Below, piece after piece: positions 33,873 to 42,282 of a stretch of 64,000 nucleotides of DNA. This DNA is from Paenibacillus_E oryzisoli_A. Its GTDB lineage: Bacteria > Bacillota > Bacilli > Paenibacillales > NBRC-103111. The stretch's first letter is position 1. Each line of letters opens with the position of its first letter. The translations under genes were made by a program, and so were the position numbers. The notes under the pieces are model-generated. The model was not told the DNA's origin and did not search any database. It was given only the letters and a program-made list of their open reading frames with translations. The stretch is from the NCBI RefSeq assembly GCF_050467285.1, contig NZ_JBCMUN010000001.1, forward strand, positions 310,001-374,000, written 5' to 3'.

Positions 33873-34803
33873 TTTGATTCTCAATGAACAAATGAAAATG
33901 TACGGCAGGGTGCGGACGTGGATTTTGGCGATTCTACTCGTGCTCATCGTGGTGACGTCGGCCATTCTGTCGCATTCAAACCATCGGGCCGCTGACGATG
34001 ATTGGAAGAAACGTGCGGCCGATACGATTCAGCACAATCAGACTGAGTTGGCAAGCAGCGACCTGCCGGAGAAATTCAAGCAGCAGATGCGGGAGGAAAG
34101 CGCGCTGCAGCAATATATGCTGGATCATAACTATCCGCCGACCGACAACACGTTGTGGAGTGGGACGCTGAGCGCAGCCGGACTGATTCTACTGGTGACG
34201 CTGTTCACCGTCATCATCGCCGGAGATGTGGTCGCCGGAGAATTCACATGGGGGACGATCAAGCTGCTGCTGATCCGGCCCGCCTCACGGTCGAAGATTT
34301 TGTTATCGAAGTACTTGTCGACGCTGATTTTTGCGTTGACGCTGCTGGTGCTGCTGTTTCTGAGCGCGTTGGTGGTGAACGGGGTACTGTATGGGTTCGA
34401 TGCGATTTCGCTTCCCCACCTGACGGTCGATAAGCAGGCGCAAGTACATGAGAAAAACATGCTGCTCTACGTCTTCGCCACCTACGGGCTGAAACTTGTT
34501 GAGCTGGTGATGATCGTCACGCTGGCATTTATGATCTCGACGGTGTTCCGCAGCGCTTCGCTCGCGATTGGCTTGAGCATTTTCATCATGTTCGCTGGGC
34601 AGAGCTTGACGTACCTGTTTCTACAGTATACTTGGGGAAAATATTTCCTCTTCGCGAACACGGATCTAACGCCGTATCTGGAGGGGCAGCCGCTGGCCGA
34701 AGGGATGTCGCTCGGCTTCTCCATCACGATGCTGCTCGTGTACTTTATCGTGTTCAACGCACTTTCCTGGGAAATATTCCGCAGGCGGGATGTCGCGGCA
34801 TAA
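33856..34803 (+). CDS. ABC-2 exporter, permease subunit
   Basis: A 315-residue permease with a helix near residues 20-37, an extracytoplasmic loop of ~75 residues, then five hydrophobic segments grouped at 110-310. The segment GEFTWGTIKLLLIRPASRSKILLSKY (about residues 130-155) is the cytosolic coupling region conserved in ABC-2 permeases. The GTG start at 33856 lies within the end of the ATPase gene, so translation is coupled. With that ATPase it forms a full exporter, likely under control of the divergent two-component system. Confidence 0.9.
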   Translation: MIRLLNLILNEQMKMYGRVRTWILAILLVLIVVTSAILSHSNHRAADDDWKKRAADTIQHNQTELASSDLPEKFKQQMREESALQQYMLDHNYPPTDNTLWSGTLSAAGLILLVTLFTVIIAGDVVAGEFTWGTIKLLLIRPASRSKILLSKYLSTLIFALTLLVLLFLSALVVNGVLYGFDAISLPHLTVDKQAQVHEKNMLLYVFATYGLKLVELVMIVTLAFMISTVFRSASLAIGLSIFIMFAGQSLTYLFLQYTWGKYFLFANTDLTPYLEGQPLAEGMSLGFSITMLLVYFIVFNALSWEIFRRRDVAA

Positions 34804-34837
34804 AGGTCTGACTGGTTCGTTTGAGCTGAGCATAGAA

Positions 34838-35295
34838 GGGTCTGGCCCATCTAAAGTACGGCGAAATCCCGCAAAAGTGAGAAAACAGTCCAGCTAAGGG
34901 TGCCTAGCCCTAGTTAACTCGCTCGAAATGGCGAAAATCGCCGAGTTAAGAGGGTCTGGCCCATCTAAAGTACGGCGAAATCCCGCCAAAAGTGAGAAAC
35001 AGTCCAGCTAAGGGTCTAGCCCTAGTTAACTCGCTCGAAACGGCGGAAATCGCCGAGTTAAGAGGGTCTGGCCCATCTAAAGTACGGCGAAATCCCGCCA
35101 AAAGTGAGAAAACAGTCCAGCTAAGGGTGCCTAGTCCTAGTTAACTCGCTTAAAACGGCGGAAATCGCCGAGTTAAGAGGGTCTGGCCCATCTAAAGTAC
35201 GGCGAAATCCCGTCAAAAGTGAGAAAACAGTCCAGCTAAGGGTGCCTAGCCCTAGTTAACTCGCTCGAAATGGCGAAAATCGCCGAGCTTAGAGG
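34838..35295 (+). repeat. Family A tandem repeat, four 112-115-bp units
   Basis: Units start with GGGTCTGGCCCATCTAAAG at 34838, 34952, 35064 and 35179 and are nearly identical over their whole length. Each contains TTAACTC...GAGTTAA arms around an inner GGCG...CGCC hairpin, plus CCAGCTAAGGGT. There are no unique spacers between units. Confidence 0.9.
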
Positions 35296-35361
35296 GGCTA
35301 CCTGTCTTAGCTCGGAGCTCTGCTGCTCCAGCGCAAGCATGGGCCAGTGTGCCGCTGATGA

Positions 35362-35558
35362 AATAAGAGTGCCTAGGCACTCTTATTTTGCTGCCTCCGC
35401 ACGACGCGGAGAAAATAGAAGTGGTAAACTACTTCTATTTGGCTCCGGACCGCCGGAAAACGGCGGTTCACGCCCGGATAAGAGCGGTTTACCACGCTTA
35501 TTTCCAATAGAATCGAGCGCGATGCTCTAATAGCAGCGGTTTACTACTCTTATTTGAC
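35362..35558. repeat. Family B small palindromic repeats, locus 2
   Basis: Four units: the perfect palindrome AAGAGTGCCTAGGCACTCTT (35366-35385), AATAGAAGTGGTAAACTACT near 35415, ATAAGAGCGGTTTACCACGC near 35478, and AATAGCAGCGGTTTACTACT near 35529. Each ends in CTTATTT or TCTATTT. Each can fold into a short hairpin. Confidence 0.75.
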
Positions 35559-35605
35559 CGGGGCGAGGGAGCCCGCCGCCCAGCACTCCCCCGCAGCGCG
35601 CCCAT

Positions 35606-35656
35606 GCCCAAAAGGCCCCGCCTCCGCTTAACCAGCGGCGGTGGGGCCTTTTGGGC
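35606..35656. terminator. Long terminator-like hairpin after the HAD gene
   Basis: Arms GCCCAAAAGGCCCCGCC (35606-35622) and GGCGGTGGGGCCTTTTGGGC (35637-35656) form a very long stem with one extra base pair mismatch region and a 14-base loop. T runs lie inside the stem. It is positioned to stop transcription of the minus-strand HAD gene. Confidence 0.7.
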
Positions 35657-35688
35657 ACCAACCCGATTCTCGGAACGGGTTGGCTTCG

Positions 35689-36423
35689 TTACTTCCGGAT
35701 ATACGTCTGAATCGTATCCGGTACTTCCTGCAGCTCGTTCAGGCGATAGAACGCGCCTTTCGGCTGCACATCGACGGTTCCGGTGTTGTACACCCAATCG
35801 CCGGGCACCGGGATGTGGATGGCGTGAATACCCGCATACAGCGCGGGCAGCACGTCCGTCTTGACGGAGTTGCCGATCATCCACGTATGCTCGCGGTCGA
35901 AGCGTTGCTCCGCCATGATCGTCTCCATGAACTCGCGGGACTTATGCACGGTGATGAAAATGCGATCATCGAAGTACTGCGTCAAGCCGAGATCCTTCAC
36001 TTTTTTCATCTGAATCCCCGCATCTCCGCCCGTGTACAGGTAGAGCCGGTGGCCTTCCCCTTGCAGGCGTTGCAGCGTTTCGTTCATCTGCGGAAAAGGC
36101 TCCACGGTGTAGGCGTACACGGTATTGCCAAGATCCAACAGAAACGTTTCCTCGCTTGCACTCGTCGGCCGATTAAACCGCTCAGCGAACCATTGGTAGG
36201 TCTCGACGAACGACTGCGGGAACCGTTCCGGCTTGAAGCCGTGGATGTGAATGCCGGCGAGGTCAATTTCTTGCTGTTTACGGCGAATGTCCTGCTGGGT
36301 TAACCGGTGCCCGGCGTACCAGGTCTTCATCACATCGATGAACTGCTCGATGACAAAATCAAAATATTTATTACAATGGGCCAGCGTATCGTCCAGATCA
36401 AAAAGAATCGTTTGCTCTCTCAT
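35689..36423 (-). CDS. HAD-superfamily hydrolase
   Basis: A 244-residue phosphatase-like protein. Motif I is FDLDDTLAH (nucleophile Asp9), motif II the Thr in LYTGG (about residue 131), and motif III/IV is seen in RFDREHTWMIGNSVKTDVLPA with the acidic end near residue 190. A helical cap lies between motifs I and II. It follows an AGGAGAC ribosome site. Family members dephosphorylate small metabolites; the substrate is unknown. It is 148 bp from bactofilin copy 2 on the same strand. Confidence 0.88.
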   Translation of the reverse strand: MREQTILFDLDDTLAHCNKYFDFVIEQFIDVMKTWYAGHRLTQQDIRRKQQEIDLAGIHIHGFKPERFPQSFVETYQWFAERFNRPTSASEETFLLDLGNTVYAYTVEPFPQMNETLQRLQGEGHRLYLYTGGDAGIQMKKVKDLGLTQYFDDRIFITVHKSREFMETIMAEQRFDREHTWMIGNSVKTDVLPALYAGIHAIHIPVPGDWVYNTGTVDVQPKGAFYRLNELQEVPDTIQTYIRK

Positions 36424-36571
36424 AGGCGTTCGTCTCCTGCATGGTTTTGAAAATGAAATGAAAACGAAGTTTTCATCAGTATACCACGCATGGTGCGGAT
36501 TAGCCTAGCCGCCCAGACGCTCTCGCATCATGCCTCTCTCCGTCTTAGGGTGCGCTTGCCCGCACACAACG

Positions 36572-37039
36572 CTACATCGCGATCGTCGCACCCTTATAGC
36601 CGCTATCCGGCGAGTAAGCAGGCTTGTTCAAGCCGCCGTCCTGATCTCCCTCAGGCTTAGGCGCCTGAGCCTCCGCTGGAACCACAGCTTTCGATTCCAT
36701 CTTGGAGCTGCCTTGGAAGACGCCGCCTTCCTCAATGATGAACGAAGCGGCGCTGAGGTTGCCGTGCAGCGCGCCAGTTGACGTAATCGTCAGTTTGCCT
36801 TTCGTCGTAATATTGCCGTGAACGCTCCCGGCCAACACGACATCCCGCGCGGAAATATTCGATTTGACGACGCCGTTCTCGCCGATAATGACATCGCCTG
36901 CACAGTCGACATCCCCCGTAATGGTGCCTTCGATCCGCAGGCTCGCTTCCGATTTGATGCGTCCTTCAAAGACGGTGCCTTCCCCAATCAAGGTATCGGT
37001 TGTGTTGGGATTCAAGAGGTTTTTACCTTTCTTAAACAT
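36572..37039 (-). CDS. Bactofilin (copy 2)
   Basis: A 155-residue bactofilin, similar to copy 1 over the whole beta-helix core (DTLIGEGTVFEGRIKSEASL against DTLIGGSTICEGKFMSEASI). The C-terminal tail is longer and richer in Pro/Glu/Asp. The start at 37039 is one base after the stop of the M23 peptidase gene, with AAAGGATGA as ribosome site inside that gene's end, mirroring copy 1. An in-frame ATG at 37051 would leave no ribosome-site spacing. It likely forms filaments that position the linked peptidase. Confidence 0.92.
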   Translation of the reverse strand: MFKKGKNLLNPNTTDTLIGEGTVFEGRIKSEASLRIEGTITGDVDCAGDVIIGENGVVKSNISARDVVLAGSVHGNITTKGKLTITSTGALHGNLSAASFIIEEGGVFQGSSKMESKAVVPAEAQAPKPEGDQDGGLNKPAYSPDSGYKGATIAM

Positions 37040-37040
37040 G

Positions 37041-38057
37041 CTAGTTGTCATCCTTTCGCATAGCTTTGAGATATGGTTTGGGGTCGATGCTTTCGCCATT
37101 TTTAAGCACCTCGTAATGCAGGTGGGCGCCGGTGCTGCGACCTGTCGAGCCGACGAGGCCGATGGTGTCGCCTTTTTCCAGGGTATCGCCGCGATTCACA
37201 AGAATTTTGTTCAAATGCATATACCAGGTACGAAGTCCTTGGGAGTGCTCGATGACAATGTTGTTGCCATGATAGATGTCTTTGCCCGTCGATACGACGG
37301 TGCCGGCGGCGGTTGCGAAAACAGGATCGTTTTCATGCGCGCCGAAATCGATGCCGGAATGAAAACTCGGGATTTTCGTAAACGGGTCGGAACGGTAGCC
37401 AAAAGGGGACGTGACCACCTTCGTCATCGTCGGCCACAGCGTCGGAGTTATCCGCAGCTGGGCTTGTCTTTCTGCGACCTTCTGCTTCGTGGCGGTCAGA
37501 TTCACTTGCAGCTCGGCCACTTCGCCGCCAAGGGCGGTCAGCGATGCCGACGTCATCTCGCCGAGCTTCAGGATGGCATCCTGCGACACGGGGTCCGGGC
37601 TGCCTCCGACGCCAGTAGAAGCTGCTGCGTCGCCTTCAGCTTTCTTCGCCGTGTCGGCGCTGGCGAACGCTTTGCCGGTCGCGTCGCTGTCAATGCCGGC
37701 GATTGTTTTGAGGTCGCTCTCCAGCTTTTTTACCTCTTCCAACTGGGATTTCATTTGTTCCGTTTGCTGAGAGAGCTGAATCACCTCGTTCTGCAGTTGT
37801 TCGATGGCAGCGTCCTTGGACGTGACGGTCGCGCTCCATTCCTGGTTGGCGCCGCTCAGCTTCGATTGCAAGGCAACCGTTTGTTTTAACGTGTGCGCGT
37901 GCAGCACATAGATAAAGATAGACATAAGCAGCAGCAGGGTTAACCCTGCGCCTGCGAGATAAGCAAAAATATGGGACACCCTGAAGCGGACCACGGATTG
38001 GTTCGCATCCGGAATGATCACCAGTGTCATTTTTTTCGGTTTCCACTTGAATTTCAT
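37041..38057 (-). CDS. Membrane-anchored M23 (LytM) peptidase (copy 2)
   Basis: A 338-residue paralogue of the protein at 16455-17468, with the same plan: short basic N-terminus (MKFKWKPKKMTLVIIPD), one membrane helix, a coiled coil, a Gly/Ser/Ala linker, and a C-terminal M23 domain with zinc ligands in HSGIDFG and HLHYEV. The ATG at 38057 follows GAAGGT and aligns with the start of the paralogue; the longer frame adds 32 residues with no ribosome site. It is directly upstream of bactofilin copy 2 and divergent from a ParM-like gene. Confidence 0.92.
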   Translation of the reverse strand: MKFKWKPKKMTLVIIPDANQSVVRFRVSHIFAYLAGAGLTLLLLMSIFIYVLHAHTLKQTVALQSKLSGANQEWSATVTSKDAAIEQLQNEVIQLSQQTEQMKSQLEEVKKLESDLKTIAGIDSDATGKAFASADTAKKAEGDAAASTGVGGSPDPVSQDAILKLGEMTSASLTALGGEVAELQVNLTATKQKVAERQAQLRITPTLWPTMTKVVTSPFGYRSDPFTKIPSFHSGIDFGAHENDPVFATAAGTVVSTGKDIYHGNNIVIEHSQGLRTWYMHLNKILVNRGDTLEKGDTIGLVGSTGRSTGAHLHYEVLKNGESIDPKPYLKAMRKDDN

Positions 38058-38286
38058 CCAATTAACCTTCGTCACATTGAACTTTCTCAAAGCTTCAGTA
38101 TCTCCTGTCGTGGTTGATTTTGGTAACGGAAAGTCCTGTACACCATTCGTCATTTTCTGCTAAAAACCCTGCCGATTGCCCGCCAGTCCTAGGAAAATGA
38201 GTCGAAAGTAGGAAGGAATCCTGTTGTAAATACGCGAATCTTCTTATATCAAATTGAGAGAACGAGCAGATATGGAGTGGACGCGT

Positions 38287-39378
38287 ATGATAAAGCTTGC
38301 AGGGATCGATATTGGAAACGACAGCATTAAATTGGTAGTCGACGGCTCGAAGGACCCGTTCGTCATTCCCAATATCATCGCACCGGGATATGAGCGACAC
38401 ATTTTGCAGGAAGAAGACTCCGCTTGGAAAGCGCTTGACGTTGTGATCTACAGCCCAAGCCTCTCGCAGCGAAATCAACGATACTTCGTCGGACAGCTCG
38501 CGCTCGAGCACGAAGATAATCTCGAACTGGAAGATACCGATAACAAAGCGCTGTCGGACCAATCTCTTATCGTCGCCTTGACGGCACTTGCTTACCAAGG
38601 TCTCATAGGCCAAACCGCCGCAAGCGGCTACGGACAGACGGACGAGGTCGAATATACGATCGGCACTGGCCTACCAGTGCGCGCTTACGCCAAATATCAT
38701 CAGCAATTCGAACAACGGTTGCTCGGCGAACATGAGGTAACGTTCCTGTCCACGCCGCAGCTGCGTAACCGCAAAGTCAAAGTCATCGTCCGTAAAGCGG
38801 CAATTTCGATTGAAGGCGCAGCCGCAATGTTCCATCTGGCCACGCATGACAGCTTGCAGGTGAAGGACGAGGAAATCTACAGCGGCATCATCGGCGTGTG
38901 CGAGATCGGCGCGTTGACGACGGACTTTCCGGTCATCAAGCGCATGGCAATCGACAATCATTTCAGCCATGGCGAGCAGATCGGCATTGCGACCTATCTA
39001 GACGCGATCATTCGCGACGTGGAAGATGCTTACGGCTACGTGTTCCCAAGCCGTGCCAAGCTGGCGGTGCGCGTCAAGAATCGCCAGTATATGATTCAAT
39101 TGCCAGGTGAAGGCCAGGTGGACATCCGCGCGATTGTCGACCAGCATTTCCGCCGTGCTGCTGCGCGCATGGTCGAAATGATCAAGAAACGCTGGCGCAA
39201 GTGCCCGGACATTCAATGCTTTTACGTCATCGGCGGCGGCGCTGCGGCGCTCAAGCCGTATATTTTGGATGCGGCCGGACCGATGAAGTTGAGATTTACG
39301 AACGATAGTGAGTTTTTAAACGTATACGGGTACTTGAAAGTGGCAAAAAGCCGATTGAATCAAGCAGTTCCCGTCTAA
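38287..39378 (+). CDS. ParM/StbA-family actin-like protein
   Basis: A 363-residue actin-fold ATPase. The phosphate 1 loop is GIDIGNDSIK (residues 5-14), the connect and phosphate 2 region is GVCEIGALTTDFPV (about 207-220), and the adenosine motif is YVIGGGAAALKPYI (about 316-329). Relatives segregate plasmids (ParM) or phage DNA, but chromosomal copies are common in Paenibacillus-type genomes with unknown jobs. No parR-like partner gene or centromere repeat is adjacent. The ATG at 38287 follows TGGAGTGG. It diverges from the M23-bactofilin pair, which hints at a cytoskeletal or wall-related role. Confidence 0.87.
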   Translation: MIKLAGIDIGNDSIKLVVDGSKDPFVIPNIIAPGYERHILQEEDSAWKALDVVIYSPSLSQRNQRYFVGQLALEHEDNLELEDTDNKALSDQSLIVALTALAYQGLIGQTAASGYGQTDEVEYTIGTGLPVRAYAKYHQQFEQRLLGEHEVTFLSTPQLRNRKVKVIVRKAAISIEGAAAMFHLATHDSLQVKDEEIYSGIIGVCEIGALTTDFPVIKRMAIDNHFSHGEQIGIATYLDAIIRDVEDAYGYVFPSRAKLAVRVKNRQYMIQLPGEGQVDIRAIVDQHFRRAAARMVEMIKKRWRKCPDIQCFYVIGGGAAALKPYILDAAGPMKLRFTNDSEFLNVYGYLKVAKSRLNQAVPV

Positions 39379-39385
39379 GAAAGAA

Positions 39386-39411
39386 GCGTCTGCGCGAGCA
39401 GGCGCTTTTGT
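39386..39411 (+). terminator. Terminator after the ParM-like gene
   Basis: AAGCGTCTGC and GCAGGCGCTT arms around GCGA, followed by TTTTG, eight bases after the stop codon. Confidence 0.75.
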
Positions 39412-39472
39412 AGTTCTTATAAGCATTCCTCCAGCTTCAGGTATGGCCAGGTTGGTAGTTACAACCTTGACT

Positions 39473-40858
39473 TTAAGAGCCTCCGCTATCCGCCTGCTTC
39501 AGGATCGTAACTTCCATGTATGTTGTTATAGTCGTCAGGAAGAAGCAGAATGCGAAAGTTGCGCCGCAAAGTGCCCCCACTAATGGGGTACCCCCGCTGA
39601 ACATTAAGCCGACCAGGATGCATCCGCCGCAGAGCAGGATAAGGATATTGCCGCTCCAGCGCCATGCGGAGTAAGGCAGGAGTTGACTCACTTTCCCGAG
39701 AAACTGTGCCGATCTCTTGCCATGCGGCTGCGCTTCGGAGGAATTGGATGACTGCGAGTCTGTCCCTTTCCTTTTTTTCACAAGACCCACGATAAGAATG
39801 AGCAGGGCAAGAAGCGGCTGATAGGCCAGCACAATAACCGGCGAGCTGAAATTGGAGAAGCGCAGCACTTCCGAAATATTTTTAAATGAAAAAATCGTGG
39901 TGACGACCATGAGCAAGCTGATCGGTTTATTCAAATAGGGATAGTTCGGCTCGTTGATGATTGAGGAGATGCCGATGAGCAGAGCCAGGTAGATCGCGAT
40001 CGTCTTGCAGGCAATCGTCGGAAACCAGATCATGAGCATGACCAGATCCAGACGGTCCAGGAAGTCCGTAATGTGAATCATCTGGACCAGATTGTAGACG
40101 GGATACATAAAGTTGCCCGGCATTTTGGGACCCAGCACGGCAATAATCAGAAACAGGAGCAAGGTGAGCAAAAAGAGGCCCAGCAGCGCGCCATGGCGGA
40201 TGGCCGACCGGACGTGATTCGAGTTATAGAGCATATGAAGAAATGCGCCCAGAATAAACAGATCGCCGGCGCTGCCTAGCGTCAGAAAGCCGCTTGTTAC
40301 AAGCTGCGGAGCTGGCATCGTGAGCGTCGGTGTCAGCAGTCTGGGAAAGAATTCGTTCGAGAGCATGAGCGGCATCGCAAGGATCGTGACCATGAAGAGC
40401 GGATAAAATAAGTCATTGACCCTGGCAATAACTTCAACGCTCGTTTTGCCGAAATACATGAGGAGAAAACACGGCAGAAAAATCAAAATTTCAAACGGCG
40501 TCGAGTGCAGCAACAGCGTCGAGCTGAAGTGGGAAATCGACGCGACATCGCGAACGACAATTTGCCAGAAATGAAACACCATGATCAAATTGACCAACGT
40601 GCCGCCCCATCGGCCCAATACTTCTTTGGTTATATCAAAGATATGCCTCTCCGGGTAATGCTTGGTGAGATAACCGAAGAAAGCGGCGATCCCGATCACA
40701 TACAAGGCGGAAAATAAATAACTGTACCAGGCATCCATCTGGCTGATGCGCAGCATCACGTTTTGCAACGTTAAGATCCCTCCGCTTGTAATGATCGACG
40801 AGGTCAACCAGGAGAGCTGCCGTTGGTTAATAATTTGTTTGCGATCGATGGGGAACAC
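39473..40858 (-). CDS. Germinant receptor subunit B (GerAB-type permease)
   Basis: A 461-residue inner-spore-membrane protein of the amino acid permease-like spore germination family. About ten hydrophobic helices fill residues 15-365. The rest is unusual: a polar loop (KKRKGTDSQSSNSSEAQPHGKRSAQ, about residues 370-395) and two more hydrophobic segments, adding about 95 residues to the usual ~365. B subunits are thought to bind the germinant. A GGAG-poor but workable start is used next to the 78-residue gene upstream (5-bp gap). It is the last gene of the ger operon. Confidence 0.88.
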   Translation of the reverse strand: MFPIDRKQIINQRQLSWLTSSIITSGGILTLQNVMLRISQMDAWYSYLFSALYVIGIAAFFGYLTKHYPERHIFDITKEVLGRWGGTLVNLIMVFHFWQIVVRDVASISHFSSTLLLHSTPFEILIFLPCFLLMYFGKTSVEVIARVNDLFYPLFMVTILAMPLMLSNEFFPRLLTPTLTMPAPQLVTSGFLTLGSAGDLFILGAFLHMLYNSNHVRSAIRHGALLGLFLLTLLLFLIIAVLGPKMPGNFMYPVYNLVQMIHITDFLDRLDLVMLMIWFPTIACKTIAIYLALLIGISSIINEPNYPYLNKPISLLMVVTTIFSFKNISEVLRFSNFSSPVIVLAYQPLLALLILIVGLVKKRKGTDSQSSNSSEAQPHGKRSAQFLGKVSQLLPYSAWRWSGNILILLCGGCILVGLMFSGGTPLVGALCGATFAFCFFLTTITTYMEVTILKQADSGGS

Positions 40859-40863
40859 CGCCT

Positions 40864-41100
40864 TTATGCTTGAAGACCGAGCGCTTGGACGAGCCAGGGC
40901 GACACGGTGTTAATGAAAAAATAAATCGGCATCGGAATGACAATATGCAGGAACGGACTTGTGAAAATGATTAAGAGGAGAAGGATCGTACAGAAATACA
41001 CGACCTTAACCGCTGTTCTCGCTTTTTTTAACGCTTTGCGGTCAAACAGGATGGACACCGCCAACGTAAGGAGAAAGAAGACTGCAAATATGCTGTTCAT
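40864..41100 (-). CDS. Small two-helix protein, GerD-subunit-like (ger operon)
   Basis: A 78-residue protein with two hydrophobic segments (residues 3-18 and 31-55) and a third weaker one at the end. Small two-helix proteins encoded inside ger operons have been described as D subunits that tune receptor activity in Bacillus; this match is by size, topology and position, not by a strong sequence motif. It lies between the C and B genes with gaps of 3 and 5 bp, so it is clearly part of the operon. Confidence 0.7.
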   Translation of the reverse strand: MNSIFAVFFLLTLAVSILFDRKALKKARTAVKVVYFCTILLLLIIFTSPFLHIVIPMPIYFFINTVSPWLVQALGLQA

Positions 41101-41103
41101 GCG

Positions 41104-42282
41104 TCATTCGTCTCCCTGCACGAGATTTTTATTGATGAGCCCGGCATCGACGATGTCAGCGGTAACGGCAATACGGAACTGTGCTTCTTTAAAAAGGGTG
41201 TCCCAGTCTTTCTCGTACTTCGTTTTCCACAATTGAGGATGCTGTCGCCATACGCGAAGTCCGAGATGTGCAGAATCTGTCCCTTCTTTTTGCATCTTGC
41301 GAATGGCCGCTTGTGCGGCAAGCTGAATTTGTTCGGCGAACTTGTCCTGCAGTCGCTTAATCACCTTCGTATCGCCCAGGTCCTCCCCCGTTTGATCTTC
41401 CCGGACAGTGCCCTTGGCAAAGATGCTCACCGCAAAGTCGATACGATCATCATGTACCACAGGCGTAATGGTCGTTTTTCCTCCAAGGACCGTAACGGAA
41501 ACATTGGCAGCATCTCCATCTGTGACGGGGAACGTATACATTTGCTCTTTCGGCTGCCCCCGGAGCCAGAGTAATCCTTTAGCTTCTTTGTCCCTGAAAA
41601 CACCGACCATTCGATCCCCCTTAAACTGAACGTACCCTTTCAGTTGAACTTCGTGGGAGACTTCCTTGGCCGCTTGGGTTTCCGCCATTTCAAAATAGGT
41701 AACGATGGGATCGGCGCCAAAACTTAACGAGATTCCGACATCTTTGAGCGAGGTTGGCAGCGAGTTCCTGGATTTGGACATTTCGCGGAGCGTCTCGGCT
41801 GGAAACCGCTCAAACTTAGGTGAACTGTTCAGCAGGTCGTAGCCCCTGCCCTTCGTGGCAACGAGAAAGCCGATCATCCGGTTCTCCGGAGAGCGGGGCA
41901 GCACGTCGAACAGCACGTGGATGCCGGACTTGGCGAGCTTCTCTCCGATCACAATTGTCCTCCGATGGGATAACAGGATGTGTCGAGACAGCCTCATTTG
42001 CAGCTTGTTGTTCGCTTCCCGAAGCGTTTTCCCAACTTCCGAATCGATGTAATAGCTCTTGTTGCCGGATGTACCGCCGCCGCCGCCGCTTGCGCCGCCC
42101 ATAGAACCGGGGAGCGGGAACATGTAGGCAATCCGGTACCTGCCATCATCCTCCAGATCGAAGGAGGCAGTCAGGACAAAGGCGATATCGTTCGTTTCAA
42201 CACGGTCCCAGCATCCCGTGAGCAGCGGACAGGCAAGGAGGAGAAGCAGCGTCGTCCGGACATATCGCTTAAGACGAGCCAT
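41104..42282 (-). CDS. Germinant receptor subunit C, GerAC-type lipoprotein
   Basis: A 392-residue lipoprotein of the Ger(x)C family. The signal peptide ends in lipobox LLTGC followed at once by the family hallmark WDRVE. The body shows conserved phrases NDIAFVLTASFDLEDDGRYRIAYMF and, at the C-terminus, the KYEKDWDTLFKEAQFRIAVTADI segment of domain III. A glycine-rich insertion (GGASGGGGGTSG) is seen near residue 60. The ATG at 42282 follows GGAGGAACC and overlaps the end of the A gene by 14 bp. It anchors the receptor on the outer face of the spore inner membrane. Confidence 0.93.
   Translation of the reverse strand: MARLKRYVRTTLLLLLACPLLTGCWDRVETNDIAFVLTASFDLEDDGRYRIAYMFPLPGSMGGASGGGGGTSGNKSYYIDSEVGKTLREANNKLQMRLSRHILLSHRRTIVIGEKLAKSGIHVLFDVLPRSPENRMIGFLVATKGRGYDLLNSSPKFERFPAETLREMSKSRNSLPTSLKDVGISLSFGADPIVTYFEMAETQAAKEVSHEVQLKGYVQFKGDRMVGVFRDKEAKGLLWLRGQPKEQMYTFPVTDGDAANVSVTVLGGKTTITPVVHDDRIDFAVSIFAKGTVREDQTGEDLGDTKVIKRLQDKFAEQIQLAAQAAIRKMQKEGTDSAHLGLRVWRQHPQLWKTKYEKDWDTLFKEAQFRIAVTADIVDAGLINKNLVQGDE

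Larger units (their letters stand above)
34804..35605. other. Repeat-rich intergenic gap (locus 2)
   Basis: About 800 bp with no credible gene. It holds four tandem 112-115-bp family A units (34838-35295), then family B palindromes (35362-35558). Both families also occur in the gap at 18.9-19.8 kb. Short frames through it are artefacts of the repeats. Confidence 0.8.

Noticed and set aside
34838..35295. Possible CRISPR array
   Set aside because: The full 112-115-bp units are conserved with no unique spacers, units are too long for CRISPR repeats, and no cas gene is present.
35270..35530. 86-codon frame in repeat gap 2
   Set aside because: It overlaps repeat units of both families, lacks a ribosome site and has no domain pattern.
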